A stretch of 64,000 bases of DNA from Deltaproteobacteria bacterium. Its GTDB lineage: Bacteria; Myxococcota_C; UBA6777. A program made the translations under genes and the position numbers. The stretch lies in NCBI GenBank assembly GCA_006226375.1, contig SBHC01000042.1, positions 124,001-188,000 on the forward strand. The letters run 5' to 3'. Shown here piece by piece: positions 6,958 to 16,508 of this stretch. Positions within the stretch are counted from its first letter, which is position 1, and each line of letters starts with the position of its first letter. The notes under the pieces are model-generated. The model had not been told where the DNA came from, did not search any database, and was given only the letters and a program-made list of their open reading frames with translations.

Positions 6958-9386
6958 CGGCGTTGAGGAGGCATGCTTACGTTGGGAGTGTAACCGGCGG
7001 GAGGCGTGTTGGATTTCTTCTTTTGTGGCGCTCGTCGTTGCTCATGGCGGCGGTTGTTGCGCAGCGCTTTCTCCAATTGACGTCGAATCTTCTCGGGCAA
7101 TTGAATGTTTCGTCCCCCAGGTCCTCGGAACTTGAACCCAGGTGGAAGTCCTCTGGGTCCACGACGACCTGGGAAACCTCCTGGGAATCGACCTCGGCCA
7201 GGGAACCCACCGGGTCGCATCCCACGACCGGGGAAGCCTCGTCCCCGACGTCGGAAGCGTGTCATCGCGCGTTGAATCAAGGGGCCAACGTTGCCATAAC
7301 GCTTCGGGTTGAGCTTGCTAGCTTTCTTGTAGAACTCGATACCTTTGAAGACCTTTCCTTTGATCACGTACGCATCACCGATTCGTTTGAGAGGTTCTGC
7401 GTACGTGGGATCATAAGTCATCGCTTCCTTAAAGTAAGGAATGGCTGCGTCAGGGTTTCGAAGTTTGTTCAGTGTTACGACACCCAGGTTGTTGATGGCT
7501 TTCTTCAGCTCTTCCCTTAACTCCTTGATCTCCTTGTCCCGACGAAGTTTTGTCATCTTCTCTTTGACTTGGATGGGAGATTGGAGCTTTGCAAGCTTTT
7601 GCTTGTTGATGTTCACAAACTTCTTAAAGTAGGTCATGGCAGTGTTGTAGTCTTTGCGGAAGTAATACAAACCGCCGAGGTTGTTGTACGCCTTTACATC
7701 GCTAGGATGGAGCTTTAGGTGCGTGTTGAACGCTTTCTCTGCTTTGTCATAGTCACCGAGGAAGTAATAACATATCCCTAAGTTATAGGTAGCTTCTTTG
7801 TGACCCGGTGATAGCTTCAAGATCTTATGGGCCAAGGGGATGATCTGGCCGTAGAGTTGCTTGCGAGCTTGAGGAGGAGTGTCTTTCCGCTTTGCGAGTG
7901 CCAGGTAGACTGCAGCAAGGGTGCTAACCACCCGGATGCTGTTGGGGTTTGTCTTGATGTCGGCGAGGCTCACGCTGAGGGAGTCTTTCCAATCGACGTT
8001 TCGGGTGATGGTTTTGGCTCCCATAAAGATCAGAGCAAGTAGCATCACAAAGGATAGCTGCGCTTTTACTTTGGGTAGCTTGGGGTACTTCTTAATGTTG
8101 AAGAAGGCAAACAAGGCCGCCACAACAATGATGCACCAACCCAAGGATGGGGCATAGAGAAAGCGCTCACCCAGTGTACAGTTCGTCATGATGAACAGAT
8201 TGGAGTTGACGGACATTGTCGTGAGGAAGAACAAGATTCCGTAAGCATAAAGGTTCTTGTCTTTGATCTTCCACAACGCGTAAGCCAACATGGCGACGTA
8301 AACAAAGACAGCGGCCCAAACGCGCCAGTCGCTGAGGTCGGTCAACGGGATCTGGTTGTACGAGTAATCCCAGGCGAGCGGGTGTGGGAGGAACAACAAG
8401 ATGACATACTTGAGCATGATGAGCATGGCTGTGGAGTAGCGAACCACCCACGACTTGGCGCCCATCAAGATGTTCTGCATCATATCGTATTCAGGAATGG
8501 GATATTGCCCCAGGATGGACTCCCGCACCACAACATAGAAGGCTGCAATTGCCACGAAGGGGAGACATAGCTTGAGGATGCGCTTGAAGCCGATCTCTGT
8601 AAACACAAACAGAGTGAGTGGAATGATGACAAGGTAGGTGATGACGTTCTCTTTGGAGAACATTCCCACCAAGTAGATGAAGTAGCTCAATCCCAGGTAG
8701 ACAGGCTTTTTGGTGTCGAAGTACTTCAACAGCATCAGGGTGGTGAGGACAAAGCCCAAGAAGAAGCCGAGTATCTCATCCAGACTCTTTAAGTTCGCGA
8801 CCACCTCCGTATGGATCGGATGGGCTGCGTAAAGCAGGGAGACAAGGAGCGGGAACAAGTATCCTTTCTTCCAAAACAACCTGCGTAAGAGCAGAAACAA
8901 GAAGAAGCACGAGAGAGCAAAAATCAACACATGGATGAAGTGCTGGGCAAAGAATGCATTTTTCCCAAATAGTTCAATCTCAAGGGCAAACACCATCAAC
9001 GTGATGGGCCGGTAGCCCCGGTCGTTGAGCTTGGAAGTCCCATAGGTAAAGGGCGTGGTGAAAATCCCTTTGGTGCCCTTTAAGCCTTGCTCCACGTAGT
9101 CGTGACCGTAGATGACGAGGTTGTCATCGATGGCATACAAGTGTCCAAAGGTGTTGGCGTACAGAAGCAGGCCAAACAACGCAACGAGATAGGGCAAGGC
9201 CCACTGCAACGAGCCAAACTTGGGTTCGGGGAGCGGTCCATCTGTCGTTGAAGTGTCGGAAGACTTCTTCTTGCTTTTCTTGGAAGCCTTCTCCGACGAT
9301 GCTTTGGACGTCTCCACGTTCTTCGCGTTGGTGGAACTGCTAGACTGGGAGGAACTTCTCGTTTTCTTCTTTCGTTTCTTCGCCAT
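6954..9386 (-). CDS. TMTC/PMT-like membrane glycosyltransferase with TPR repeats and Arg-Gly-rich tail
   Basis: A protein of 810 residues. Residues 1-55 are Lys/Ser-rich and disordered. About residues 60-450 form a polytopic membrane domain of GT-C type: the acidic pair DD at 87-88 (YAIDDN), the segment GYRPIT, and HPIHTEVVANLKSLDE, typical of TMTC protein O-mannosyltransferases. Residues ~480-690 contain TPR repeats (YNLGICYYFLGDYDKAEKAF, YNNLGGLYYFRKDYNTAMTY). The last ~110 residues are an Arg-Gly-Pro-Phe repeat (GFPGRG units) and a basic end. Family members move mannose from dolichyl/polyprenyl phosphate to protein Ser/Thr on the outer side of the membrane; that activity is inferred here. 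A membrane gene follows upstream in the same direction 61 bases away and may be co-transcribed. Confidence 0.8.
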   Translation of the reverse strand: MAKKRKKKTRSSSQSSSSTNAKNVETSKASSEKASKKSKKKSSDTSTTDGPLPEPKFGSLQWALPYLVALFGLLLYANTFGHLYAIDDNLVIYGHDYVEQGLKGTKGIFTTPFTYGTSKLNDRGYRPITLMVFALEIELFGKNAFFAQHFIHVLIFALSCFFLFLLLRRLFWKKGYLFPLLVSLLYAAHPIHTEVVANLKSLDEILGFFLGFVLTTLMLLKYFDTKKPVYLGLSYFIYLVGMFSKENVITYLVIIPLTLFVFTEIGFKRILKLCLPFVAIAAFYVVVRESILGQYPIPEYDMMQNILMGAKSWVVRYSTAMLIMLKYVILLFLPHPLAWDYSYNQIPLTDLSDWRVWAAVFVYVAMLAYALWKIKDKNLYAYGILFFLTTMSVNSNLFIMTNCTLGERFLYAPSLGWCIIVVAALFAFFNIKKYPKLPKVKAQLSFVMLLALIFMGAKTITRNVDWKDSLSVSLADIKTNPNSIRVVSTLAAVYLALAKRKDTPPQARKQLYGQIIPLAHKILKLSPGHKEATYNLGICYYFLGDYDKAEKAFNTHLKLHPSDVKAYNNLGGLYYFRKDYNTAMTYFKKFVNINKQKLAKLQSPIQVKEKMTKLRRDKEIKELREELKKAINNLGVVTLNKLRNPDAAIPYFKEAMTYDPTYAEPLKRIGDAYVIKGKVFKGIEFYKKASKLNPKRYGNVGPLIQRAMTRFRRRGRGFPGRGMRPGGFPGRGRFPGGFPGRRGPRGLPPGFKFRGPGGRNIQLPEKIRRQLEKALRNNRRHEQRRAPQKKKSNTPPAGYTPNVSMPPQRR

Positions 9387-9447
9387 GTGCTTGCATTCTA
9401 TCAGAGGTAAGGATGGAAAGGATGAGGTGAAGGTCTGATTGTTGTGC

Positions 9448-10086
9448 TTAGATGTGCTCGTCCAGAGAGTTGTAACTCAAGACTTCGCGTGCAGGATTGT
9501 CGTTCACGAGCCAATACACCATGAGAGCGGCGCAAACGGGAGCGACAATTACCAAGGGCGTCATTAACCACTGGTCTTTGATGGGGAGGCAAACGCAGAA
9601 CATACCAACCACCAGGAACGAAAACATCACCCGCAGCCAGCCGATAAACAAGAACACACCGCCTAACACCATCAGCCCCATACCAAAGGTGATCATGAGG
9701 GCTGCATTGCGTGACTTGCGGATTTGTCCTTCCACCGTGTCAAAGATCAACTTGCTGTGATGCCGCAAGCTGTCGATGGCTTGGGATTTGGCGTAGGCGT
9801 CTTTTGTGGTTTGAATGGTCGCAAGGTTGGACTTCATCACCTTGATGGCCTTCGCAGGGTAGGATTGAAGGGACGAAGGGACCATGAACACAAACAACGG
9901 ACTGCTCTTCCCCAGCGCAACCCGCTGCTGCGTCAGTTGCATCACTTCTTTGGGAGGAACGGTCTGGATTCGGTCGTCCTTCACCAACTCAAACGGCATC
10001 GTTGTTGTCATCACGACCATCATGACGAGGCTGAACAACATCAGCACTCCGGCCACAATCTTCACCCGCTTGGCTATGGTATACAC
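9448..10086 (-). CDS. Membrane protein of unknown function, four hydrophobic segments
   Basis: A protein of 212 residues that I do not recognise. A first hydrophobic segment (VAGVLMLFSLVMMVVM) is followed by ~100 polar, probably extracytoplasmic residues, then three close membrane segments near the C-terminus and a short tail. The start is GTG at 10086, supported by AAGGAG six bases upstream. It lies directly upstream of the TMTC-like gene on the same strand with a 61-base gap, so the two could form an operon, and it is divergent from hemB. Confidence 0.7.
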   Translation of the reverse strand: MYTIAKRVKIVAGVLMLFSLVMMVVMTTTMPFELVKDDRIQTVPPKEVMQLTQQRVALGKSSPLFVFMVPSSLQSYPAKAIKVMKSNLATIQTTKDAYAKSQAIDSLRHHSKLIFDTVEGQIRKSRNAALMITFGMGLMVLGGVFLFIGWLRVMFSFLVVGMFCVCLPIKDQWLMTPLVIVAPVCAALMVYWLVNDNPAREVLSYNSLDEHI

Positions 10087-10108
10087 CTGAAACTCCTTGT
10101 TTTTGTTT

Positions 10109-10143
10109 GGGGATAGTCTTTGCGTGATGTTGCATCTATCCCC
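10109..10143. repeat. Inverted repeat between divergent genes
   Basis: GGGGATAG at 10109-10116 pairs perfectly with CTATCCCC at 10136-10143 (19-base loop). It lies 23 bases upstream of the GTG start of the minus-strand membrane protein and ~200 bases from hemB. It could be an operator or an mRNA leader hairpin. Confidence 0.4.
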
Positions 10144-10344
10144 CTTGTTTGCTCATCGCTGTGAACAAGCGCAGACATGAAACCACAGAAGACGATTTTC
10201 TTCAATTGTTCATGACTGGCAGCCAGCCCTGTTGGAACGGGATAGGCACATGGGAGAGTTTGTGATAGAACCTCTTGCCGTTGTTACTGACCTCGGGACT
10301 GGGAGCCGGAACAACAAATTCGCTTCACACATAGGAGGAACTGG

Positions 10345-11358
10345 ATGTCTCACTCTCACGCCTGGAATACCTTTCATCGACCCCGCCGTTTGCGCCGTGT
10401 GGATGCGATTCGGCGAATGGTTCGTGAAACTCGTCTCTCAGTGGACAACTTAATCGCGCCCTTGTTTCTCGTGGAGGGGGAAGGCATCAAGGATCCGATT
10501 GGTGCGATGCCTGGCCAGTTTCGTATGAGCATTGATGTGATGGTGGAGCATGCTGCTGATCTCGCAGACCTTGGCATCCCTGGAATCGCTCTGTTTCCGG
10601 CTGTTCCCGACGACCTCAAAGATACCGTGGGTACAGAGGGCCTCAATCCAGAAGGTTTGTTTCCTCGCGCGATCCGTGCGTTGAAGGCGGCTCATCCCGA
10701 CTTGCTCGTTGTCTCTGACGTCGCCTTGGATCCTTACTCTTCCGATGGTCACGATGGTGTGGTGGAAGGTGGCGTTGTACTCAACGACCAAACCCTCGAC
10801 ATCCTCGGGAAAATGGCCGTGGTTCAAGCCCAGGCTGGCGCTGATATTGTCGCGCCTTCCGACATGATGGACGGACGGGTTGGCTTTCTCCGTCATGCCC
10901 TCGACGAAGCGGGCTTCTCCCATGTGGCCATCTTGTCTTACACCGCCAAGTACGCTTCGGCGCTGTATGGACCCTTTCGCGACGCTCTGGACTCCGCTCC
11001 CCGCAAGCGCGAAGGTATCCCCGAAGACAAGCAAACCTACCAAATGGACCCTGCCAACGCGATGGAAGCACAACGCGAAGCGTCCCTCGACCAACTGGAA
11101 GGGGCTGACATGATTATGGTAAAGCCTGCAGGTATGTACCTGGACGTCATCCGTCGATTGAAGGACATGGCTGAGGTTCCCGTCGCTGCGTACCAGGTTA
11201 GCGGCGAATACTCGATGATTCACGCGGCTGCGGAGAAAGGTTACCTCTCTCTTGACGCTATCGCGATGGAAAGTTTAATTGCCATCCGACGCGCAGGTGC
11301 CGATATCATCCTCACCTACTTTGCCGCAGACATCGCCCGTCGGCTGCGCTCGCAATAA
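10345..11358 (+). CDS. hemB: Porphobilinogen synthase (delta-aminolevulinate dehydratase)
   Basis: A protein of 337 residues covering the whole family length. It joins two 5-aminolevulinate molecules into porphobilinogen, the second common step of heme synthesis. The Schiff-base lysines are in AILSYTAKYASA and ADMIMVKPAGMYLD, and VAPSDMMDGRV is diagnostic. The metal loop reads DVALDPYSSDGHDG: aspartates replace the cysteines of zinc enzymes, so this is the magnesium-type enzyme. The ATG has AGGAGG at 10333-10338. It converges with the next gene, with stops only a few bases apart and no room for a separate terminator. Confidence 0.97.
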   Translation: MSHSHAWNTFHRPRRLRRVDAIRRMVRETRLSVDNLIAPLFLVEGEGIKDPIGAMPGQFRMSIDVMVEHAADLADLGIPGIALFPAVPDDLKDTVGTEGLNPEGLFPRAIRALKAAHPDLLVVSDVALDPYSSDGHDGVVEGGVVLNDQTLDILGKMAVVQAQAGADIVAPSDMMDGRVGFLRHALDEAGFSHVAILSYTAKYASALYGPFRDALDSAPRKREGIPEDKQTYQMDPANAMEAQREASLDQLEGADMIMVKPAGMYLDVIRRLKDMAEVPVAAYQVSGEYSMIHAAAEKGYLSLDAIAMESLIAIRRAGADIILTYFAADIARRLRSQ

Positions 11359-11361
11359 CTT

Positions 11362-11922
11362 CTATTCGGCGAGCAGCACCGCATAAATCGCGGGTTCCAA
11401 CTCTTCCCATGAGAACGCAAGTCCTCTCTTGAGTGAGAGACCCTCCGAATCAAGTACAGTCAGGATAAGCCCTGGGAACGCAAACATCTCTTGCGCCCAA
11501 GGGTAGGGCTCTGCCTCGTTCACACCTTCCACTACGATTCGTTCATTTGCCCCATCAGACAGTGGTGTCTTGTAAAGCCGTTTGCGGTCCTCATTCGGTT
11601 CCTCGGGAGCTTCCAAGAACGTTGTGCCTGACTCCTCGCCCAGCGCTTGCTGCAAAGCGGGAAGTATCTTGTCCCAGCTCGCCTCTCTCTCTTTGCGTAG
11701 ACGAAGGTGGTGTCGGAGGACATCCACTTTGCTTAGACCTTCCAACGCAAAGATGGAGCGTAACCATGAGACGTCAGGCAGTTGGTCTGGGCCCTTGTAC
11801 TTCTCCGACATGGCATGTGTCAGTTCGAGTCGAGTGTGAAGGCAGAGGAGGTTGGGATTAACAGGTTGCTCGACAATCCAGGTGGTTCGCGGAGGAAGGC
11901 TTTGTTGGAAGAGTTCCATCAT
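11362..11922 (-). CDS. Protein resembling two tandem Nfu/NifU N-terminal domains
   Basis: A protein of 186 residues. The first half has VNPNLLCLHTRLEL, like the PNPNxLKF strand of the Nfu N-terminal domain, then SWLRSIFALEGLSKVDV and a closing SWDKILPALQQAL, like the family's LFxIxGVxxV and DWxxIxxxI segments. The second half repeats the later part: PWAQEMFAFPGLILTVL, GLSLKRG, SWEELEPAIYAVLL. I read this as two degenerate Nfu N-domains without the Fe-S-binding CxxC domain. In the family these domains help deliver iron-sulfur clusters; here no cluster-binding Cys pair is present, so the role is open. The start codon overlaps the stop of the upstream MFS gene (ATGA), implying translational coupling. 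Confidence 0.6.
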   Translation of the reverse strand: MMELFQQSLPPRTTWIVEQPVNPNLLCLHTRLELTHAMSEKYKGPDQLPDVSWLRSIFALEGLSKVDVLRHHLRLRKEREASWDKILPALQQALGEESGTTFLEAPEEPNEDRKRLYKTPLSDGANERIVVEGVNEAEPYPWAQEMFAFPGLILTVLDSEGLSLKRGLAFSWEELEPAIYAVLLAE

Positions 11923-13343
11923 GAGGCTTCAGGGCTTTGTTGAATCTTACGTTTGAGCAACTCTTCTTGAACGCGATGGTGGTCTTCGTTGGTGTAGGGC
12001 ATCTTCATGAAGATGAGGGCACCGAAGATGAAGAAGAGTCCCACACCTGGACCAAAGAGGAGGCCGATCTTCCACGACACATCTGGGGTTTGGACTTGGT
12101 TCGGAACAAACCCAATCATCGTCAGGGCTTTTCCTGCGATCGCCACGGAGATAGCTCGGGCAATTTTCGAGGCCAACTTCCAGAAACCAAAGTAGAGGCC
12201 TTCACGATGTTCTCCAGTGGCAAGCTCGTCGTAATCCACAATGTCGGCGACGAGGGCGTCGAGCAGAGCAACGGTACCTGTGAACATCCCTGCAATAATC
12301 GCTACAGAAATGGGGAAGCTGATCTGCTTGGCCGGTAGGAACGGATACGACAGAGTGACAATCACACCCAGGATGAAAACACCCCAGAAACCAGGCCATT
12401 TCTTGCCGTACTTTTGGGCCGCCCAGATCCATAGAGGGATGCTGAAGCTGATGGTCAGCAAGAACACGACAATCACATACTGAAGCTGAAGTTCCGTCAA
12501 ACCCAGTGTGTACTTGTAATAGTAAATGGCTGTGGCGCCATTGATGGAGAGTCCTATCGTTGCAACGACATACGCTGACACCAAAATGGCGAACAGCTTG
12601 TTCTGCATGACCGTCTTCCAGGACTTGAAGTAGGTCACAAGTCCAAAAGGTTCACCAGGTTCTTTCGCAGGGTGATCGAGGCCACGTGTGGTGAACACTG
12701 TGATCAAGGCCGTCGCGATCATTGCTGCACCAACGATGTAGGCTGAGGTGCTGAACGCTGATTCTTTGAGCCCAATCACTGCCTTGGGATCCAGGTTCTT
12801 TTGTGTTTCGACTGATGCCAAAAGCAAGCCAGGCACGGCGCTTCCAAACAATCCACCCAGGTTGAAAAAGAGGAACTTCCAACCAAAGAGTTCGGTGCGT
12901 TCGTCGCGATCGAAGGTCAACTCGCCGCCGAGAGCCACATGGGGAACACAAACGATGGTGTAGCATGTGTTGAGAATGATGTAGCTGATCAATAAGAAGG
13001 TAAACTTCCCAGCCTGGCTATGAATGTGGGGAGGGGAAAACAACACAAAGATAGAGATGGCCAGAGTGATTCCACCCAGCACGATGTACGGGCGTCGTTT
13101 TCCGAAGCGCGAGCGAGTGCGGTCCGAGATGCTTCCCATCAGCGGGTCTGTGATGGCATCCCAGATGATCGCCAAAGCCACCGCATAACCGGCAAGGTCG
13201 GCACGCAAACCAACCACATCGGTGTAAAAGATCAGGAGGTAAAGGCGAAGGAAAAATTCCACCGCCACTGTCCCGAACTCAGCGGTGCCGTACCCGATCT
13301 TGATGCGTCGAGGCAAACGTTCTTGGTATGGACGGTCCGTCAT
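11919..13343 (-). CDS. MFS transporter of the glycoside-pentoside-hexuronide (GPH) symporter type
   Basis: A protein of 474 residues with about 12 membrane segments. The family hallmark lies in the first cytoplasmic loop: WDAITDPLMGSISDRTRSRFGKRRPYI (quoted in part: the DAxTDPxxG and RSRFGKRRPYI elements). GYGTAEFG in the first helix and DIVDYDELATGEHREG after the eighth or ninth helix are also typical. GPH members move sugars or glycosides with Na+ or H+; related proteins move lysolipids (LplT/MFSD2-like) or other solutes, so the substrate is unknown. AGGATAG precedes the ATG. The downstream gene is coupled by a 4-base overlap. Confidence 0.87.
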   Translation of the reverse strand: MTDRPYQERLPRRIKIGYGTAEFGTVAVEFFLRLYLLIFYTDVVGLRADLAGYAVALAIIWDAITDPLMGSISDRTRSRFGKRRPYIVLGGITLAISIFVLFSPPHIHSQAGKFTFLLISYIILNTCYTIVCVPHVALGGELTFDRDERTELFGWKFLFFNLGGLFGSAVPGLLLASVETQKNLDPKAVIGLKESAFSTSAYIVGAAMIATALITVFTTRGLDHPAKEPGEPFGLVTYFKSWKTVMQNKLFAILVSAYVVATIGLSINGATAIYYYKYTLGLTELQLQYVIVVFLLTISFSIPLWIWAAQKYGKKWPGFWGVFILGVIVTLSYPFLPAKQISFPISVAIIAGMFTGTVALLDALVADIVDYDELATGEHREGLYFGFWKLASKIARAISVAIAGKALTMIGFVPNQVQTPDVSWKIGLLFGPGVGLFFIFGALIFMKMPYTNEDHHRVQEELLKRKIQQSPEAS

Positions 13344-13674
13344 TCTACTATCCTGGTGTCAGGTTCAACTTTCTCGATGAACAAACGAGCGACGTATCTA
13401 CCAAAGACCAGCGAGCTTGTACAGAATGTTGTGGAGTCTTTGCAGAATTGAACCAGGTCCTGTTGTTCCAGGAGGTCCCATCTGTGAAACTTGCAATGCG
13501 GCCTGAAGGAGTTGCCAAGATGGGAACTCTTCCGAACTTTTACAACCCTTTTACAACTGACTGACATGTTTCACGTCTCGTTTCTATACCTTGGTTAGGT
13601 TCTCTCTACCCGAAGCCAAACCACACATGCCACTACCCATCGTGTGGAACTTCCATTCAGAAAGAAGGTGCACC
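13344..13674. other. Intergenic region, divergent promoters presumed
   Basis: No gene supported in about 330 bases between the divergent MFS gene and the lipoprotein gene. It should hold the promoters of both; I see no strong consensus site, repeat or RNA gene. Confidence 0.4.
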
Positions 13675-14226
13675 ATGAACAAGGTATGGATTCTCCTGGT
13701 CGTTTCATTCTTTGCAAGCGTTTGTCTGCTCGGTTGCGGTGAAATCCCGCCGCCTTCTGGACACGCCGGTTACAAGGTTGATGTTGTTGGGCAGTCCAAG
13801 AGTCTTGCGCTTACTTCAGCAGAGATGACGACGGTTGAGCGGGCGCTGGTCCAGCTACTCTCCCGAACCGCTGTGGACTTGTCCGATCGAATCAACTCAT
13901 CCAGGATTCAGCCACGGCCTGCTGTCTGGCCTTTGCCGGAAGGAACGCCGCATGTGTTTGTTCGGTACAGTCAACCGAAGCAAGTGAAGACCATGTACGA
14001 GCGGGAGTCTTTGTGGGCAAAGGAGATTGTCTTTGCCGCGCACCACGGATTGTTTGTGGTGGACCAAGACAACAACGTCCATCTGTATACCAAGTACCAA
14101 CCTGCTGACTACGCAGGCTTTCTTCTCAGCACACAATCGCCGGTGCGAAGGGTCGAGCCTTTCACTGAGATGGCAGAACGATTTCGAGCACCTTGGAACC
14201 GATTTTATCTCGCAAAGAATCGATAG
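13675..14226 (+). CDS. Small lipoprotein of unknown function
   Basis: A protein of 183 residues. Starting at the ATG at 13675 gives a lipoprotein signal (MNKVWILLVVSF... LLGC) with AAGAAGG just upstream; the frame is open further upstream but that part has no signal and no ribosome site. The mature part (~160 residues) has no repeats or known motifs I recognise and is predicted soluble. It is probably anchored to the inner or outer membrane. It converges with the ABC ATPase gene, 33 bases from its stop. Confidence 0.7.
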   Translation: MNKVWILLVVSFFASVCLLGCGEIPPPSGHAGYKVDVVGQSKSLALTSAEMTTVERALVQLLSRTAVDLSDRINSSRIQPRPAVWPLPEGTPHVFVRYSQPKQVKTMYERESLWAKEIVFAAHHGLFVVDQDNNVHLYTKYQPADYAGFLLSTQSPVRRVEPFTEMAERFRAPWNRFYLAKNR

Positions 14227-14259
14227 GCGTCTTTCATTTCAGAAACTGAAGCGGAGCAA

Positions 14260-15213
14260 TTAAGCGGAAGGTTTGTTGGAGTCGGTGAGGTTGAGGAAGC
14301 GTTCTTCCAGGGAGCTTCCACGCTTCAGGTCTTCAATCAAGTGACCTGCGTCGAGGAGGGAGCGGAGGATGTGGCTTATCGCCTCAGCCGCTTCGGTTCC
14401 TTCCACACAGGCTACCCGCAAGGAGCTTTCGTTCGTGTTGAAGGTGACGGTGGCAATGCCAGGCAAAGCTTCCAACGTTGCTGTATCCACGGGACGTGAT
14501 GTTCGCACCCATACTTTAAACTCGGCAGCTTGGCCGGTGAGATCGTTGACGCTTCCCTGGTAGACCAACTTCCCATGATCAATGATGATGACATCGTCAC
14601 AGATCGATTGAATCTCCGCGAGGTTGTGCGACGACACAAGAACGGAGGTTTCTCCCTTCAGCTTGGTGATGAGGTCTCTGGCTTCGGCGGCGTGACGGGG
14701 ATCAAGACCGTTGGTCGGTTCATCCAACAGGATAAGCTCCGGTTTGCCCATAAACGCCTGAGCCATTGCCGCGCGTTGGTGCATCCCATGAGACAGCGCA
14801 CCCGCCTTTGTCTTCAGCTTATCTCCCAAGCCGACCTGCTCCAGCACTTTGGTGGCTTCCTGCATTGCCGTTTGGCTGGGCAACCCTTGGAGCCTTCCGT
14901 AAAAGGCCAGCTGACGAACAATTGAGATTCCTTCGGGGAGGCGAGCGTCTTGGGGAAGAGCCTGGATGCGCCCTTTGACGCGAGAGAACCGGTCGAGTTC
15001 TTCTCCACCAATCATGACCCGACCCGACGTCGCCTTCAGAAACCGGCAGATGATATTGAATGTTGTGGTTTTGCCAGCTCCGTTGGGTCCGAGCAGTCCG
15101 GTTACATGGCCACGTTTAACTTGAAACGAGAGATGGTCCACGGCTCGTGTGGAGCGGTAGTCTTTGACGAGATCCTTAACTTCCAAAACAGTGGGGTTTG
15201 CCTGTGTGCTCAT
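14260..15213 (-). CDS. ABC-2 type transporter, ATP-binding subunit
   Basis: A protein of 317 residues. Walker A is GLLGPNGAGKTTTFN, the signature region reads ALSHGMHQRAAMAQA (the LSGGQ position is LSHGM), Walker B is LILLDEPTNGLD, and the switch His is in VSSHNLAEI. The C-terminal ~90 residues form the extra domain seen in exporters of the NatA/GldA/CcmA type. The permease gene lies 56 bases upstream on the same strand, so the two form an export system. The solute could be a lipid, polysaccharide or drug; the sequence does not tell. An AAGGAAC stretch precedes the ATG. Confidence 0.9.
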   Translation of the reverse strand: MSTQANPTVLEVKDLVKDYRSTRAVDHLSFQVKRGHVTGLLGPNGAGKTTTFNIICRFLKATSGRVMIGGEELDRFSRVKGRIQALPQDARLPEGISIVRQLAFYGRLQGLPSQTAMQEATKVLEQVGLGDKLKTKAGALSHGMHQRAAMAQAFMGKPELILLDEPTNGLDPRHAAEARDLITKLKGETSVLVSSHNLAEIQSICDDVIIIDHGKLVYQGSVNDLTGQAAEFKVWVRTSRPVDTATLEALPGIATVTFNTNESSLRVACVEGTEAAEAISHILRSLLDAGHLIEDLKRGSSLEERFLNLTDSNKPSA

Positions 15214-15269
15214 GGCATAAGTTCCTTATCTCTTGGTCATAGGCATAGCATGCGATGGATGACAAAAAC

Positions 15270-16097
15270 TTACAGGTCTCTCCACTGGAGGAGGCCCCCT
15301 GCACAAAACAGCATCAACGCGGCAAATCCTAGAAAAATACCGGCGGATTGGTAGGCCATCGTAGGTGGACCCAAGAGATCGATTTTATAAAAGTTCGGGC
15401 TATACGCATGGAAGCGAGTTAAGCCTACAATTCCCATCACAAGCAATCCCGCGATGGAAAGCATCAGCGCTAGAAACGGTTTCTTCACCATGCTGGAAGC
15501 AAATAAGACCCAGCCGAGGTAGCCAAGTGTCATAATCCAGGAGAGTATGATCAGGCTGCTTGTTTCACGAAGCCAGGCACCCATCGACCCTTGCAGCGCG
15601 TACAAACCTGAAACCAGGACAGACAAATACCCCAACGTCAGCAACGCCAAGAGGAGTATTCCATGGGCCATGTATTTTCCCAGCAACAGGGAAGCCCGCC
15701 TGGCCCTTGATAACAAGAACCTGACTGCTCCTCCGCGGATCTCATCGGCGATGGCGTCGTAGGCGAGGATAGCAACCACAAAGGGGAAGAACAAAAGCAC
15801 CATAAAGAATACAAAGGACAGCAAGAGGGGCTTTTCCATTCTGTATTCAACGATATCACCTTTGCGACCCATGAACGCTTTGAGGGCCTTTTGCATCTTG
15901 CGCTTGTCGCCTGCTTTCATGTGCATCTGTCCAAACGATGTAATCATCTGGACCTGGTTGTCTTTGGCAACGTTCAAGGCTGTTGTGGTGATTAACGCCG
16001 CACCAAGAATGATGATGCCCGCTGCAAAGAGCACTCGCTTGCTCGTCAAGCTGATGCGTAACTCGTGCATGGCGATCACAAGAGTTTCCATAAACAT
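15270..16097 (-). CDS. ABC-2 type transporter, permease subunit
   Basis: A protein of 275 residues with about six membrane segments: one near the N-terminus (FAAGIIILGAALITT), a ~60-residue extracytoplasmic loop, then the rest in pairs, ending in a GFAALMLFCAGGLLQW helix. The layout fits ABC-2 permeases of NosY/GldF type. I chose the ATG at 16097 because AAAGGA lies eight bases upstream; a longer frame to 16124 has none. It is the first gene of a two-gene operon with the ATPase. Confidence 0.85.
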   Translation of the reverse strand: MFMETLVIAMHELRISLTSKRVLFAAGIIILGAALITTTALNVAKDNQVQMITSFGQMHMKAGDKRKMQKALKAFMGRKGDIVEYRMEKPLLLSFVFFMVLLFFPFVVAILAYDAIADEIRGGAVRFLLSRARRASLLLGKYMAHGILLLALLTLGYLSVLVSGLYALQGSMGAWLRETSSLIILSWIMTLGYLGWVLFASSMVKKPFLALMLSIAGLLVMGIVGLTRFHAYSPNFYKIDLLGPPTMAYQSAGIFLGFAALMLFCAGGLLQWRDL

Positions 16098-16508
16098 GGG
16101 TGGTTTCCTTTTGGTTGAGTTCAAGTGGCCCCACCATAGTCACTTTGATGAGGAAGGACAAGCCCAGATGTCCCTTCTGTGACCTTTCGCTTTGTGGGGA
16201 TCGGTGGGTGGGGGAGGGTGGTCTTGGGTTCGGGCCGAATGGGCGGTTCTCACTTACCTCGTTCAGGGCAAAAGACAAGTTGCTTTCGTGTGTATCGAGA
16301 AGGCTTCACGAGGTTGGGTGTACACTTTCTGAACACGCTGTCTATCTTGTGGACAGTTGCCTGCTTTTTGGACCCTCCTATGTGTGACTTGCACACGTCT
16401 TTACTTTTGGTCTTTCATTACTTTTCTTACAGAGTTGCTTCTTTTGGTACATTCTTCGCTTAAGCCTCTGCCTACCAGATGTTGTTTCTCGGTAGAAGGG
16501 AGAATTGT
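16098..16508. other. Intergenic region between divergent genes
   Basis: About 410 bases with no supported gene. The half near 16509 is T-rich and probably holds the promoter of the Rpn-like gene; the other end holds that of the ABC operon. No clear operator, repeat or RNA gene was seen. Confidence 0.4.
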
